A stretch of 64,000 bases of DNA, from NCBI RefSeq assembly GCF_018199995.1, contig NZ_CP073579.1, positions 682,001 to 746,000 on the forward strand, in the 5' to 3' direction. The position numbers were made by a program, and so were the translations under genes. Source of the stretch: Photobacterium sp. GJ3. Its GTDB lineage: Bacteria > Pseudomonadota > Gammaproteobacteria > Enterobacterales > Vibrionaceae. This document shows, one piece after another, positions 25,251-34,562 of the stretch. Each line of letters opens with the position of its first letter. Within the stretch, counting starts at the first letter, position 1. The notes beneath the pieces were generated by a model. It was not told the DNA's origin. It ran no database searches and was given only the letters and a program-made list of their open reading frames with translations.

Positions 25251-26630
25251 TCACAGGAATCGTGCGATATTCTCGACACTTTCCTTCGCATCACCAAATA
25301 ACATCTGGGTATTATTCTTAAAGAACAGCGGGTTCTGAACCCCGGCATAGCCTGTATTCATGGAGCGCTTGAACACAATCACGTGCTTTGCATGCCAGAC
25401 TTCGAGGACCGGCATTCCCGCAATCGGACTGGTTGGATCTTCAGTCGCCGCCGGGTTCACCGTATCATTCGCACCAATGACCAAGACAACATCCGTCTCG
25501 GGGAAGTCATCATTGATTTCGTCCATTTCCAGAACGATGTCATAAGGGACTCTCGCTTCAGCAAGCAATACATTCATATGTCCTGGCAGACGCCCCGCAA
25601 CCGGGTGAATCCCGAACCGGACATCAACACCTTTTGCGCGCAGTTTCTCTGTGATTTCATGCACCGGATATTGCGCTTGTGCCACAGCCATACCGTACCC
25701 CGGGGTAATAATCACAGAGCGGGCATCTTTCAGCATTTCCGCCACTTCTTCTGCAGACGCTTCATGATATTCACCCTCTTCTTCATCCCCCGTCGAGACT
25801 GCACCATCTGTGCCGAAACCACCGGCAATCACGCTGATGAAAGAGCGGTTCATTGCCTTACACATGATATAAGACAGAATCGCACCGGATGAACCCACCA
25901 GAGCCCCCGTGACAATCAACAGATTGTTTGCCAGCATAAAGCCCGCAGCCGCAGCCGCCCAGCCTGAGTATGAGTTCAGCATGGACACAACAACCGGCAT
26001 GTCCGCACCACCAATGGACGCAACCAGATGATAGCCGAATGCAAAAGCAATCAGTGCGACCAGAATCAGCGGGAAAACCGAAGGATCCGGATCCACAAAA
26101 ATCACCAGAAGCAGCAGCGAAACAACAACAGCAGCCAGATTCAGCTTGTGACGATGCGGCAGCATTAACGGCTTGGATGACATTGTGCCACGGAGTTTCC
26201 CGAATGCGACAACAGAGCCGGTAAAGGTTACCGCACCTATGAACACACCCAGGAAGATTTCAATCAAATGAATGGTTTGCATCGCCCCGACCAGTGGCTC
26301 ACCATGATCCAGAAAAGTATTAAAACCAACGAGAACAGCCGCCATCCCCACAAAGCTGTGCAGAATCGCCACTAATTCAGGCATTTGGGTCATTTCAACT
26401 TTCTTGGCATAGTGAATCCCGATGGCACCACCCATGATCATGGCCAGAATAATCCAGCCGGTTCCAGCAGATTCAGGACCAAAGATCGTGGCAATCAGTG
26501 CGATGGCCATCCCGACCATCCCAAAGTAGTTCCCCGACTTTGCAGATTCCTGTTTCGACAAGCCAGCGAGTGACAGAATAAATAGAACGGCCGCGACGAT
26601 ATAAGCCGCTTGTACAATTCCAGCAGACAT
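25251..26630 (-). CDS. pntB: NAD(P) transhydrogenase beta subunit
   Basis: 459 residues. About nine membrane helices (residues 1-260) are followed by the NADP-binding domain [63 protein letters not shown] and the closing [20 protein letters not shown]. With PntA it couples hydride transfer from NADH to NADP+ to inward proton flow, supplying NADPH. A strong GGGAG site precedes ATG. It lies 14 bases after pntA. Confidence 0.97.
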   Translation of the reverse strand: MSAGIVQAAYIVAAVLFILSLAGLSKQESAKSGNYFGMVGMAIALIATIFGPESAGTGWIILAMIMGGAIGIHYAKKVEMTQMPELVAILHSFVGMAAVLVGFNTFLDHGEPLVGAMQTIHLIEIFLGVFIGAVTFTGSVVAFGKLRGTMSSKPLMLPHRHKLNLAAVVVSLLLLVIFVDPDPSVFPLILVALIAFAFGYHLVASIGGADMPVVVSMLNSYSGWAAAAAGFMLANNLLIVTGALVGSSGAILSYIMCKAMNRSFISVIAGGFGTDGAVSTGDEEEGEYHEASAEEVAEMLKDARSVIITPGYGMAVAQAQYPVHEITEKLRAKGVDVRFGIHPVAGRLPGHMNVLLAEARVPYDIVLEMDEINDDFPETDVVLVIGANDTVNPAATEDPTSPIAGMPVLEVWHAKHVIVFKRSMNTGYAGVQNPLFFKNNTQMLFGDAKESVENIARFL

Positions 26631-26644
26631 TGAAAACGACTCCC

Positions 26645-28186
26645 TTACTTATCTTTACGGAACATTTCGAGCATACGTTTGGTCACCGTAAAGCCACCAA
26701 AAATATTGATACTCGCAATTAAGACAGCAATAAAAGCAAGGAAGGAAACAAAGCCAACTCCCTGGCCAATTTGCAACAATGCCCCCACGATGATGATGCC
26801 GGAAATTGCATTCGTCACAGACATCAGCGGGGTGTGCAGCGCATGGGTGACGTTCCAGACCACGTAATAACCCACGACGCATGCCAGAACAAACACCGTA
26901 AAATGAGTCAGGAATTCAGCCGGTGCGGCGTCCGCAACCCAGCCAAACAGCGCTACACCCACAGCCATCAGACCATATTTCTTCGCAGGTGCCATGGGTG
27001 GTTTTTCTGGTTTCGCGAGCGGCTTCGCTTTTGCAACTTCCGGCTGCTTCGCGACAGCAGACACCTGAATTGGTGGTGCCGGCCAGGTGACCTCACCGTC
27101 TTTCACGACTGTCAGGCCGCGAAGGACTTCATCTTCAAAGTTGATATCGATGGTGCCGTCTTTCTCTTTGCAGAGCAATTTCATCAGGTTAACGAGGTTT
27201 GTCGCATACAACTGAGACGACTGATTCGGCAAACGGCTCACCATGTCGGTATAACCAATCACTTTCACCCCATTCGGTGTTGTGACGATTTTATCCGCTT
27301 CAGTGTAAGCACAGTTCCCGCCGTTGGCCGCAGCAAGATCGACAATCACACTACCCGGTTTCATCGAATCCACCATTTCCTGAGTAATCAGGCGTGGTGC
27401 CGGGCGACCCGGGATCAATGCCGTGGTGATAATAATATCGACATCTTTCGCCTGTTCTGCGTATAAACGCTCTGCTGCCCGGTTGAAATCATCCGACATT
27501 TCTTTGGCATAGCCATCACCGGTGCTGGTGTCCTCTTTGAAATCAACTTCAAGAAACTCAGCCCCCATGGACTCAACCTGCTCTTTGACTTCAGGCCGGA
27601 CATCAAACGCACGGACGATCGCGCCGAGGCTGCCCGCAGCACCAATTGCAGCCAAACCTGCAACACCAGCACCGGCAATGAGGACTTTTGCAGGCGGGAC
27701 TTTACCGGCAGCGGTAATTTGTCCGGTAAAGAAACGGCCGAATTCGTGTGCCGCCTCCACAACCGCACGATAACCGGCAATATTCGCCATGGAACTCAGC
27801 GCGTCGAGTGCCTGTGCACGCGAAATACGCGGCACGGAATCCATCGCCATCACACTGATATTTTTAGCGGAAAGCTTTTCCATCAATTCAGGATTTTGAG
27901 CGGGCCAGATAAAACTGACCAGGCTTGCACCTTCCTTGATGCGGCCAATTTCTTCATCGGTTGGGGCGTTGACCTTAAAAATCAGATCTGATTGCCAAAC
28001 CTCATCTTTGGCTGCAACGCTGGCACCGGCAGCTTCATAAGCTGCATCATCAAAACTTGCATGGATACCAGCATCATGCTCAACCGCGACGCTGAACCCC
28101 ATTTTTAATAACTGCTCGACCGTTTTTGGCGTCGCAGCCACTCGCGTTTCATTCGCAAGTATCTCTTTAGGCACACCTATCTGCAT
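26645..28186 (-). CDS. pntA: NAD(P) transhydrogenase alpha subunit
   Basis: 513 residues starting [20 protein letters not shown]. The soluble NAD-binding domain I includes [20 protein letters not shown] and [21 protein letters not shown] Pro/Lys/Ala linker at about 380-415 leads to four membrane helices ([20 protein letters not shown] and onward). I chose ATG 28186, preceded by AGGGAA, because it begins at the family N-terminus; the open frame to 28279 is not homologous. First gene of pntAB. Confidence 0.97.
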   Translation of the reverse strand: MQIGVPKEILANETRVAATPKTVEQLLKMGFSVAVEHDAGIHASFDDAAYEAAGASVAAKDEVWQSDLIFKVNAPTDEEIGRIKEGASLVSFIWPAQNPELMEKLSAKNISVMAMDSVPRISRAQALDALSSMANIAGYRAVVEAAHEFGRFFTGQITAAGKVPPAKVLIAGAGVAGLAAIGAAGSLGAIVRAFDVRPEVKEQVESMGAEFLEVDFKEDTSTGDGYAKEMSDDFNRAAERLYAEQAKDVDIIITTALIPGRPAPRLITQEMVDSMKPGSVIVDLAAANGGNCAYTEADKIVTTPNGVKVIGYTDMVSRLPNQSSQLYATNLVNLMKLLCKEKDGTIDINFEDEVLRGLTVVKDGEVTWPAPPIQVSAVAKQPEVAKAKPLAKPEKPPMAPAKKYGLMAVGVALFGWVADAAPAEFLTHFTVFVLACVVGYYVVWNVTHALHTPLMSVTNAISGIIIVGALLQIGQGVGFVSFLAFIAVLIASINIFGGFTVTKRMLEMFRKDK

Positions 28187-28604
28187 CGTTATTCCCTGAA
28201 CAGTAGCAAAAATGTACACATTTAGTTCCTTCCCTGACTTTAAGGCAACGGAGAAAGGAACAAATACAACACTCTTCACTTGAGATTAAAAAACGGATAT
28301 GAGGGCTTACAGAAAGCCGGACATATCAATGATCAGATGTAATTCACTTGCCAGACATCATCAGCAAAGTCAGTTACATCTATGGGCAGAACTTCAGTTC
28401 TGAGCTCACCTGAGCGTCTGATAAAATTCAGATCGCTGCTTTGATCAGCATCACCACTATCTACCGTTTTCTCCCAACCAGATTCAGAACAATCTCCCTC
28501 GGGTTAACTGTGAACCCAAAGGCCCGGCTGTTCTGAAAAAAAGTGCCGGATAAATCCTGACTTGTGTTCGTTGAGATACGCCTTTCAACAACGACACAGA
28601 GTCT
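28187..28604. other. Intergenic region between pntA and hlyU-like gene
   Basis: 418 bases without a convincing gene. It should hold the pntA promoter. Only weak hairpins are visible, such as GGGTT/AACCC near 28502-28518. I see no clear operator. Confidence 0.5.
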
Positions 28605-28886
28605 TTACCGAAACATTGCCTCACCGGTTTGATCAATGAACATTTTGGCTTTATTGATCATGAAAGTTTTGGCATCCGCCTGACTTGCAAGTAAGTCAGA
28701 CCGGATAAAAGTATGCGTTTTTAATTCACCCTCGATATTTTTGCAGATTCTGCCCGCAATGCGATATTGGCCGCCCTCGGAAATTGGCTCAGGGTATATC
28801 AGGTAACCCTGATATTCTTCCGGCTCTACAACGGCAGTACTCGCCTGACTCGCTTCTTTACCAAAAAGCTTCGACCAAAAACCCAC
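28605..28886 (-). CDS. HlyU family protein
   Basis: 93 residues from GTG 28886, with GAGG about 9 bases upstream. The family pattern is present: GFWSKLFG at the start, EYQGYLIYPEPISEGGQYRI, AGRICK and the C-terminal MINKAKMFIDQTGEAMFR. This is the small HlyU-like family of Pfam HlyU, distinct from the ArsR-type regulator of the same name in Vibrio. No DNA-binding motif can be seen and its role is unknown. Confidence 0.87.
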   Translation of the reverse strand: MGFWSKLFGKEASQASTAVVEPEEYQGYLIYPEPISEGGQYRIAGRICKNIEGELKTHTFIRSDLLASQADAKTFMINKAKMFIDQTGEAMFR

Positions 28887-29048
28887 TCAGCAACCCTCAA
28901 TTCATGTAAGCAAAACACTATCATGCCATATGCTTCTGTAAAATAAACCCAACCAGATGAAAATCTGATAATAATGATGAAAATGTTATAACTCAGTGGG
29001 ATACATGCCATCCCTAGAAAGAATTTGGATAAGAAAAAATAACGAAAA

Positions 29049-29073
29049 AAACGCCGACCCAAGGTCGGCGTTT
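29049..29073 (-). terminator. Terminator of the 67-residue protein gene
   Basis: 11-bp stem AAACGCCGACC / GGTCGGCGTTT with loop CAA; on the minus strand followed by TTTTTTCG. Confidence 0.9.
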
Positions 29074-29100
29074 CAAATGATACTTTTTCAGCATGCTTGA

Positions 29101-29304
29101 TTAGCGAATCAAGCCGATATCTTTTTGCAGGTGAACCGGAAGATGAGAAACCTGATAGGTTTTCCCCGCTCCCTGAACGGACTCCTGACGTGTAAAAAGT
29201 ACATCGAACGCGTGTGCAATCAATCCTTTGATATTCAGCGTGTAGGCTTTCTTTTCCATTGCGTCCTGTGTTGCGATGGTGTCGAAATCAATTGCCTGTG
29301 CCAT
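29101..29304 (-). CDS. Small protein with DUF1127-like C-terminus
   Basis: 67 residues, starting MAQAIDFDTIATQDAMEKKA and ending VSHLPVHLQKDIGLIR. The closing LPxHLxKDIGL is the hallmark of DUF1127-type small proteins, which bind RNA or act in phosphate and carbon metabolism in alphaproteobacteria. The N-terminal half also resembles the short helical lead of that family. A good site (GAAGAGG) stands 6 bases before ATG and a strong terminator follows the stop, so it is a complete single-gene unit. Confidence 0.72.
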   Translation of the reverse strand: MAQAIDFDTIATQDAMEKKAYTLNIKGLIAHAFDVLFTRQESVQGAGKTYQVSHLPVHLQKDIGLIR

Positions 29305-29578
29305 GATTGCCTCTTCGAGAAAGTAAGTGATTCGTTGTTCTACAGGGCAAATAGTAAACGGTTGATTTTTGAACTAAAAATGACATTTTTTCTTTTCATG
29401 GATAAAAAAATCTAATCTGTTAAGCAAAAGTTTCACCTAAACAACCTCACCAAAATAAAAATCACACCATCAGTGCATAATATCCCGAAAAATGGTATCA
29501 ATTGATGCGTAATTAACGCATCACCTCCCTACAAAACACGAAACATCACAAGATTTTAACAAGAAAAAAGGATTGAAT

Positions 29579-30520
29579 ATGCTTGCGCTGCTTGCGAGAC
29601 ACTCATCAATTTTATTAATACTTGCTGCCCTGACAGGTTTTACTTTTCCTGAGGTTTCATCTGTTGTTTTCCCCTATTTACCTTACATTCTTTTCTTTCT
29701 GATGCTATTTACATTAATTGGCATCAGACAAAATGAATTAATCAGACTTTTATTCCAGAGAAAGACTTGGGTATATGCCCTGTATCATGCCGGATTACTC
29801 ACTGCAATCACGACAGGCATTGCCATCCTGTTCGGTGCTTCAGAGTCTTTAACGCTGGCTTTTGCCGCTGTCGCAGCGACAGGTTCATTATTTGCCACCC
29901 CAGCCATTGCACGTTCCGTCGGTCTTGATGTCATGAAAGCCATGGCGATGACCATCGCGACCACCTTACTGATGCCGGTTGTACTTTATATCAATCTGTC
30001 CCTCTTCCAGTCTCAACAGGTCCAGCTTGATCTGTCTGGTTACCTCGCACGCCTGATCATTTTTATTTTCGGCCCCATGTTCCTTTCTGCACTTTGTCAT
30101 CGCTATATTCCGGCCCAACGACTGCAACGGACACACAGTAAAATTGCGCAACTGACAATCTTGCTGGTTCCGGCATTTCCACTGGGGCTGGTTTCAGAAT
30201 TCCGGGCACTGGTCGATCAGTCCTGGCAGCAAGGGCTCATCTATTTCGGGTATGGTGTCGGCATGAGTCTGTTGTTTTTTCTGACGGGCATGGTGCTCTA
30301 TATGCGGCACAGTCTCAGCGATGCCCTGCTGGCGGGCATCACCTCAACGAACAGAAATGTACTGCTAACGTACACGGTTGCCGGAACTGCACTGGGGCCG
30401 GATTATCTGGTCCTGATTGGTGCGCTGCAACTACCAATTTACGCAATGCCGATGGTCGTGCAATGGCTCGACCGCAAGCTTCAATCCGACTCAAACCCGC
30501 TGTCACCCACAACAGGCTAA
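29579..30520 (+). CDS. SBF-like (bile acid:Na+ symporter family) transporter
   Basis: 313 residues with about nine or ten membrane helices. Segments such as YLPYILFFLMLFTLIGIRQN, AAVAATGSLFATPAIARSVG and AGITSTNRNVLLTYTVAGTA follow the BASS/SBF superfamily, including the crossover near the middle and the second-half Asn-rich GITSTNRN. The substrate is unknown. ATG 29579 has AAGGAT upstream. The FMN riboswitch begins about 100 bases after its stop. Confidence 0.75.
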   Translation: MLALLARHSSILLILAALTGFTFPEVSSVVFPYLPYILFFLMLFTLIGIRQNELIRLLFQRKTWVYALYHAGLLTAITTGIAILFGASESLTLAFAAVAATGSLFATPAIARSVGLDVMKAMAMTIATTLLMPVVLYINLSLFQSQQVQLDLSGYLARLIIFIFGPMFLSALCHRYIPAQRLQRTHSKIAQLTILLVPAFPLGLVSEFRALVDQSWQQGLIYFGYGVGMSLLFFLTGMVLYMRHSLSDALLAGITSTNRNVLLTYTVAGTALGPDYLVLIGALQLPIYAMPMVVQWLDRKLQSDSNPLSPTTG

Positions 30521-30623
30521 TCAAAAGAAAACTGCCTGTATTTTCAGCATCAACAGGCTCAATTGCGCAACGTGTGAGAGTTCGCTTGCATCTCTGGTTA
30601 AAATTTCATTATTATCAGCAAGT

Positions 30624-30815
30624 ATTCTCAGGGCGGGGTGAAATTCCCCACCGGCGGTAACTGAACTGACCTGCACAGGTAGTGATGTTCAGAAGCCCGC
30701 GAGCGCTTCATCGCGGTTGTACTCAGGTACAGATGAAGGTCAGCAGATCTGGTGTAATGCCATCCTTGGCGTGAGTCCAGAGCCGACGGTTATAGTCCGG
30801 ATGGAAGAGGATCAG
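30624..30815 (+). promoter_or_regulatory. FMN riboswitch (RFN element) of ribB
   Basis: It opens with CTCAGGGCGGGGTGAAATTC and CCCACCGGCGGTAA, continues with the GTGATGTTCAGAAGCCCGCG arm, the CAGATCTGGTGTAATGCCA segment, and closes with GAGCCGACGGTTATAGTCCG and GATGGAAGAGGA. These are the conserved elements of the FMN aptamer. The following leader (to 30966) has hairpins at about 30847-30873 and 30890-30912 (TTTCAGCCA / TGGcCTGAAA) that could form the expression platform. FMN binding should reduce ribB expression. Confidence 0.97.
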
Positions 30816-30966
30816 CGGAGTTATCTCTCGCGTTTACAATCGTTCAGCGAGCCACAGGCTTGCCTGTACGCTCATTGATGTAAAACGAATTTCAGCCATC
30901 ACTGGCCTGAAACGCTGTCTTATTGCGCCCTGATTCTGGTAACAAAATCATATTGGAGTTCATACC

Positions 30967-31650
30967 ATGAATCAGTCTCTACTTTCCCCTTATGGCACCG
31001 CATTTGAGCGTGTCAAAGCTGGCATCCTTGCGATTCAGGAAGGTCGCGGTGTCCTTGTTGTTGACGATGAAGATCGCGAAAATGAAGGCGATATTATTTA
31101 TGCCGCCGAAACGCTGACTGCCGAACAGATGGCACTGATGATCCGTGAATGCTCGGGGATTGTCTGTCTGTGCCTGACCGAAGAACGCGTCGCACAACTT
31201 GCGTTGCCAATGATGGTGGACAACAACACCAGCGCCAATCAAACCGGATTTACGGTCACCATTGAAGCTGCTCGGGGCGTGACCACAGGCGTCTCTGCTG
31301 CCGATCGCGTCACAACCATTCAGGCAGCCATTGCTGAGGATGCAAAACCTGGCGATCTCAACCGTCCGGGTCATATCTTCCCGCTGAAAGCAAATGCTGA
31401 AGGTGTATTAGGCCGTCGTGGCCATACGGAAGCAACCATCGATCTGATGCGATTGGCGGGTCGTCAGCCTTATGGTGTTTTATGTGAGCTGACCAACCCG
31501 GACGGCACCATGTCACGCTTACCTGAAGTGATTGCATTTGGTGAAAAACACCAGATGCCTGTGCTGACCATTGAAGATCTGGCTGCATACAGGCTGGCGC
31601 TGATTGCTGAACAGACGAACAATGAAGCCCATCATTTAGTGACAGCGTAA
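30967..31650 (+). CDS. ribB: 3,4-dihydroxy-2-butanone-4-phosphate synthase
   Basis: 227 residues. Motifs include [20 protein letters not shown] (Mg and ribulose phosphate binding), [53 protein letters not shown] and [16 protein letters not shown]. It makes the four-carbon precursor of riboflavin from ribulose 5-phosphate. It lacks a fused GTP cyclohydrolase domain, as in E. coli RibB. TGGAG stands 8 bases before ATG. Controlled by the upstream FMN riboswitch. Confidence 0.98.
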   Translation: MNQSLLSPYGTAFERVKAGILAIQEGRGVLVVDDEDRENEGDIIYAAETLTAEQMALMIRECSGIVCLCLTEERVAQLALPMMVDNNTSANQTGFTVTIEAARGVTTGVSAADRVTTIQAAIAEDAKPGDLNRPGHIFPLKANAEGVLGRRGHTEATIDLMRLAGRQPYGVLCELTNPDGTMSRLPEVIAFGEKHQMPVLTIEDLAAYRLALIAEQTNNEAHHLVTA

Positions 31651-31661
31651 CTAACATATCT

Positions 31662-31685
31662 AAGAGGCACAGTCAGGTGCCTCTT
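31662..31685. terminator. Bidirectional terminator after ribB
   Basis: Stem AAGAGGCAC / GTGCCTCTT with a 6-base loop, then TTTTCAG. It also lies directly beyond the stop of a small minus-strand ORF. Confidence 0.88.
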
Positions 31686-31687
31686 TT

Positions 31688-31780
31688 TCAGATCCCGGTC
31701 ACCGGTATCCAGTAAACGAGCGCGCTCCAGGCTGCGACCCAAACCCCAATCAAAACCGCATCAAGCCAATCCCGATTCAT
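31688..31780 (-). CDS. Candidate 30-residue membrane protein
   Basis: On the minus strand ATG 31780 begins MNRDWLDAVLIGVWVAAWSA and ends LVYWIPVTGI. A strong ribosome site (AGGGGGGC) lies about 5 bases upstream. The sequence is a charged N-terminus plus one hydrophobic helix. The stop sits right beside the ribB terminator, which can serve both strands. I do not recognise a family. Too small for usual gene finding; support is from RBS, composition and terminator placement. Confidence 0.5.
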   Translation of the reverse strand: MNRDWLDAVLIGVWVAAWSALVYWIPVTGI

Positions 31781-31874
31781 ATTGCCCCCCTGATGAATTC
31801 CCTCATCAGTAATGAATCGACCAATGCATGATTGGCATTAAGTTGTGATCTTCATTCTTCCAGAGCACAAAAAA

Positions 31875-31898
31875 AACCAGCAGAGGTTCCTGCTGGCT
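31875..31898 (-). terminator. Terminator of the 5'-nucleotidase gene
   Basis: Stem CCAGCAG / CTGCTGG flanked by A-run and TTTTC; on the minus strand the hairpin is followed by eight T residues. Confidence 0.82.
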
Positions 31899-31935
31899 TT
31901 TCAATGATTTTCAGATGAATAAAACCCAGAAAATT

Positions 31936-33726
31936 TTACGCAGCGCCTTTTTCACACTCACATGGGATGTAGGTGATGAGATCCATTCTGGGCGCAGATA
32001 ATGTCTTCTGTTCAGCAGCATACCCTTCAAAGGCTTCTGCCATGGTGCAGTCCAGCGACACAGGTGCCATTTCATAGTCGAGCAGTGCCTGATAGCCCTC
32101 TTTCCCTGTCGCCGTATAGCCGGATGAAACCGAGGTGTATACATCATCATCCACCAGCGGTTGCCAGACACCCTGTTTCCGAAACTCGATGGCTTCGATG
32201 CGATGCCCGCTTGGTGCACAACACCGGTAAGTAAAACGAAGATCCGCCGTGTAAGGGAAACTGCCGGTCCCTGTCCCTTCAACACCATTGTCCACGGCAT
32301 TGTCGATCGCCCCTTCCAGTGCTTCACGGATTCTGATTCCCCGGACTTTATACACCATCAGGCCAATCGCAAACGGTAAGAGCCGTCCGGCAATATCGGC
32401 TGTGGAGATCGGCCCCGGATTCAACGAGGTTCTGACACCCCCGGCATTGTGAATCCCAAAGTCGACATCATAGCCCATACTTCTTCCCTGCCACACAAAG
32501 CTTTCTACGACGAGCGGTGCAATGGCGCTGCCTCCCCGGCTATCGGGGACACGGACATGCCGCAGCGTTTCTGTGATATCTGCAACATGGTTGGTCTGTC
32601 GTTCACGAACAGCCGGGCGGTAATCCAGATTCAGGATGTGCTCAATCACAGGGTCTTTGGCACACATATTGATGTTGGATTGATTTTTCAGATACCGCTT
32701 CACCGCTTCATGACAATCCGGATCCAGATGCTCATTGCGCGTTGCATCCAGCGTAAACTGACGCCCGAGTAACAGCTGGTTTCCGCCACTCACTTGTTCC
32801 AGTGAGCCATCTTCAGCAAAATCGAGATGAATCTGGCCCATCGACAGTGCATTACAGCCTGCCTGCACCACACAGGTTTCATTCACCTGAATGGCATAGA
32901 CATCTTTCTTGCCGTAACCAACATTGGTGAAATCACCCTGCATGGTATGCGTATGGCCACCGATGATCACCCCCAGACCCGAGACCTGTTCCGCCAGCTC
33001 TAAATCACGCTCATAGCCTAAATGACTCAGCAAGATGATTTTATTGATCCCTTTCGCATGGAGTGCCGCAATGGTATTTTCAGCAACCGTCACAACATTT
33101 CTGAAGGATGTATCCGGATCTGGGTTGGCAATTTTATCCATGTTTTCAATGGTCAAGCCAAATATTGCGACGGGCTCACCCTGAACATCTTTCACCAGAT
33201 AGCGTGCGCATTCTGTTTCAGGATCATACGCATACAGATTGGGTTTCGAACGCAGCGGGTTTCGCTTGCTTTGATCTTCCTGGCTCAGATCCCAGTTGCC
33301 TGCCAGCATCGGGAAATTTACCTGATCAAGAAAGTCAGCCACCAGGGTGTTCCCCATATCCAGCTCATGGTTGCCCAGAGCCATCATTTCAACCCCCACA
33401 GCACTGAGCAGTCGTGCATTGGCTTCGCCTTTAAACAACGAAAAGTACAAGGTGCCCTGAAAACAGTCACCGGCATGCACGAACAAGAATTCCCGGCCTT
33501 TCAGATAAGCTTGCTTTCTGGCCTCTTTCATGGCCGTTGATACCCGCGCAAAACCACCGCAACTGGCGTACACAGTCGTGTTCCCGTGCGAACCATCAGA
33601 AGACAAATGCTGTGTCCCTTCGAGCGCATGCTCTGGCAGGGTCAGTTGGATGGCAGAGGGTTCGAAATGCGAGTGTGTATCGTTGATATGAGCGATGGTA
33701 ATTTGTGCTTTTTTGTTTTGGGTCAT
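31936..33726 (-). CDS. 5'-nucleotidase family metallophosphatase, no signal peptide
   Basis: 596 residues. The N-terminal calcineurin-like domain has its metal motifs in order: TIAHINDTHSHFE (10-22), FVHAGDCFQGTLY, MALGNHELDMG, IILLSHLGYERD and VIIGGHTHTMQGDF. The C-terminal 5'-nucleotidase domain (about 380-575) has GIHNAGGVRTSLNPGPISTA and SVSSGYTATGKEGYQALLDY. Relatives hydrolyse nucleotides or UDP-sugars (UshA, NadN). No signal peptide is visible, so it is predicted cytosolic, unlike the second 5'-nucleotidase at 58113. A terminator follows. Confidence 0.9.
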   Translation of the reverse strand: MTQNKKAQITIAHINDTHSHFEPSAIQLTLPEHALEGTQHLSSDGSHGNTTVYASCGGFARVSTAMKEARKQAYLKGREFLFVHAGDCFQGTLYFSLFKGEANARLLSAVGVEMMALGNHELDMGNTLVADFLDQVNFPMLAGNWDLSQEDQSKRNPLRSKPNLYAYDPETECARYLVKDVQGEPVAIFGLTIENMDKIANPDPDTSFRNVVTVAENTIAALHAKGINKIILLSHLGYERDLELAEQVSGLGVIIGGHTHTMQGDFTNVGYGKKDVYAIQVNETCVVQAGCNALSMGQIHLDFAEDGSLEQVSGGNQLLLGRQFTLDATRNEHLDPDCHEAVKRYLKNQSNINMCAKDPVIEHILNLDYRPAVRERQTNHVADITETLRHVRVPDSRGGSAIAPLVVESFVWQGRSMGYDVDFGIHNAGGVRTSLNPGPISTADIAGRLLPFAIGLMVYKVRGIRIREALEGAIDNAVDNGVEGTGTGSFPYTADLRFTYRCCAPSGHRIEAIEFRKQGVWQPLVDDDVYTSVSSGYTATGKEGYQALLDYEMAPVSLDCTMAEAFEGYAAEQKTLSAPRMDLITYIPCECEKGAA

Positions 33727-33873
33727 AAAGGCCTGATGTACTCCGTGAAAATTTTCAATCAGATATGATAGTTATCACATAATTGCTGGCATGATACAGC
33801 AAAGCGGGTGAACAAGGGATGAATATCTCATCTGTCACCAAAAGATCATCATTTTTGTTGGCACAAATGCAAA

Positions 33874-33897
33874 AAAGGCAGCGAATCTGCTGCCTTT
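33874..33897 (-). terminator. Terminator of the glyoxalase-like gene
   Basis: Stem AAAGGCAGC / GCTGCCTTT with loop GAATCT, followed on the minus strand by TTTGCAT. Confidence 0.88.
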
Positions 33898-33912
33898 CCG
33901 ATATCGAATTGA

Positions 33913-34305
33913 TTACTGATAATGGCCGTGACGCTGAAGCACTTCAATTTTATAGCCGTCCGGATCCAGCACAAAAAAGAACCGTGCAATCAACTGACCG
34001 TCCCGTGAGAATTCTTTGATGTCCAGCGGCGCATAACCCAGTGACTGAAAACGCGCATGTTCTTCATCCAGGTTATCGACGGCCACCGCGATATGGCCAT
34101 AACCGCTGCCATGCGTATAAGGTTCAGCACCTTTGTTCCAGGTCAGCTCGATTTCCATATCGTTTTCATCATTTCGCAGGTACACCAGGCTGAAGTCTTC
34201 GAAATCCAAACGCTTTGAAATGTCTAAATCCAGTGCCTGCTTATAAAAATCCAGTGATTTTTCCAGATCGCGCACACGCACCATGGTGTGAATAATTTTT
34301 GCCAT
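33913..34305 (-). CDS. Glyoxalase I-like VOC protein
   Basis: 130 residues with two VOC half-folds. Likely metal ligands are His6 (KIIHTMVRVRDLEKSLDFY), Glu in MEIELTWNKG, His in SGYGHIAVAVDNL and Glu in GYKIEVLQRHGH. This spacing fits lactoylglutathione lyase (GloA), which converts the methylglyoxal-glutathione adduct to lactoylglutathione. It is shorter and somewhat divergent from the main vibrio GloA, so it may be a second copy or a related enzyme. Confidence 0.83.
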   Translation of the reverse strand: MAKIIHTMVRVRDLEKSLDFYKQALDLDISKRLDFEDFSLVYLRNDENDMEIELTWNKGAEPYTHGSGYGHIAVAVDNLDEEHARFQSLGYAPLDIKEFSRDGQLIARFFFVLDPDGYKIEVLQRHGHYQ

Positions 34306-34562
34306 CAGCCAACTCCAGTCGTTTCATTGTTCTTCATTTTCAAGCCTTGCTCAGGCTTTCATATCAGGCGCGACTATAACAATCCCGATCGCTCACGACA
34401 AGCAGTATCCCGGCCTGGTCACAGAGAGACCAATGCAAATCAGAAAACAGCTGTTACCATGAAAAATCAACAGCTTCAGCAAAAATTGTGAGCATTTCCA
34501 TGAACACACCGACACCAGATGCTATAGGCTTAAGAAGAGAAAAATAAAAAGGCTGATGAACT

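Noticed and set aside
28826-29062. Hydrophobic minus-strand ORF between hlyU-like and DUF1127-like genes
   Set aside because: It overlaps the HlyU-like gene and the terminator at 29049-29073, and has no ribosome site.
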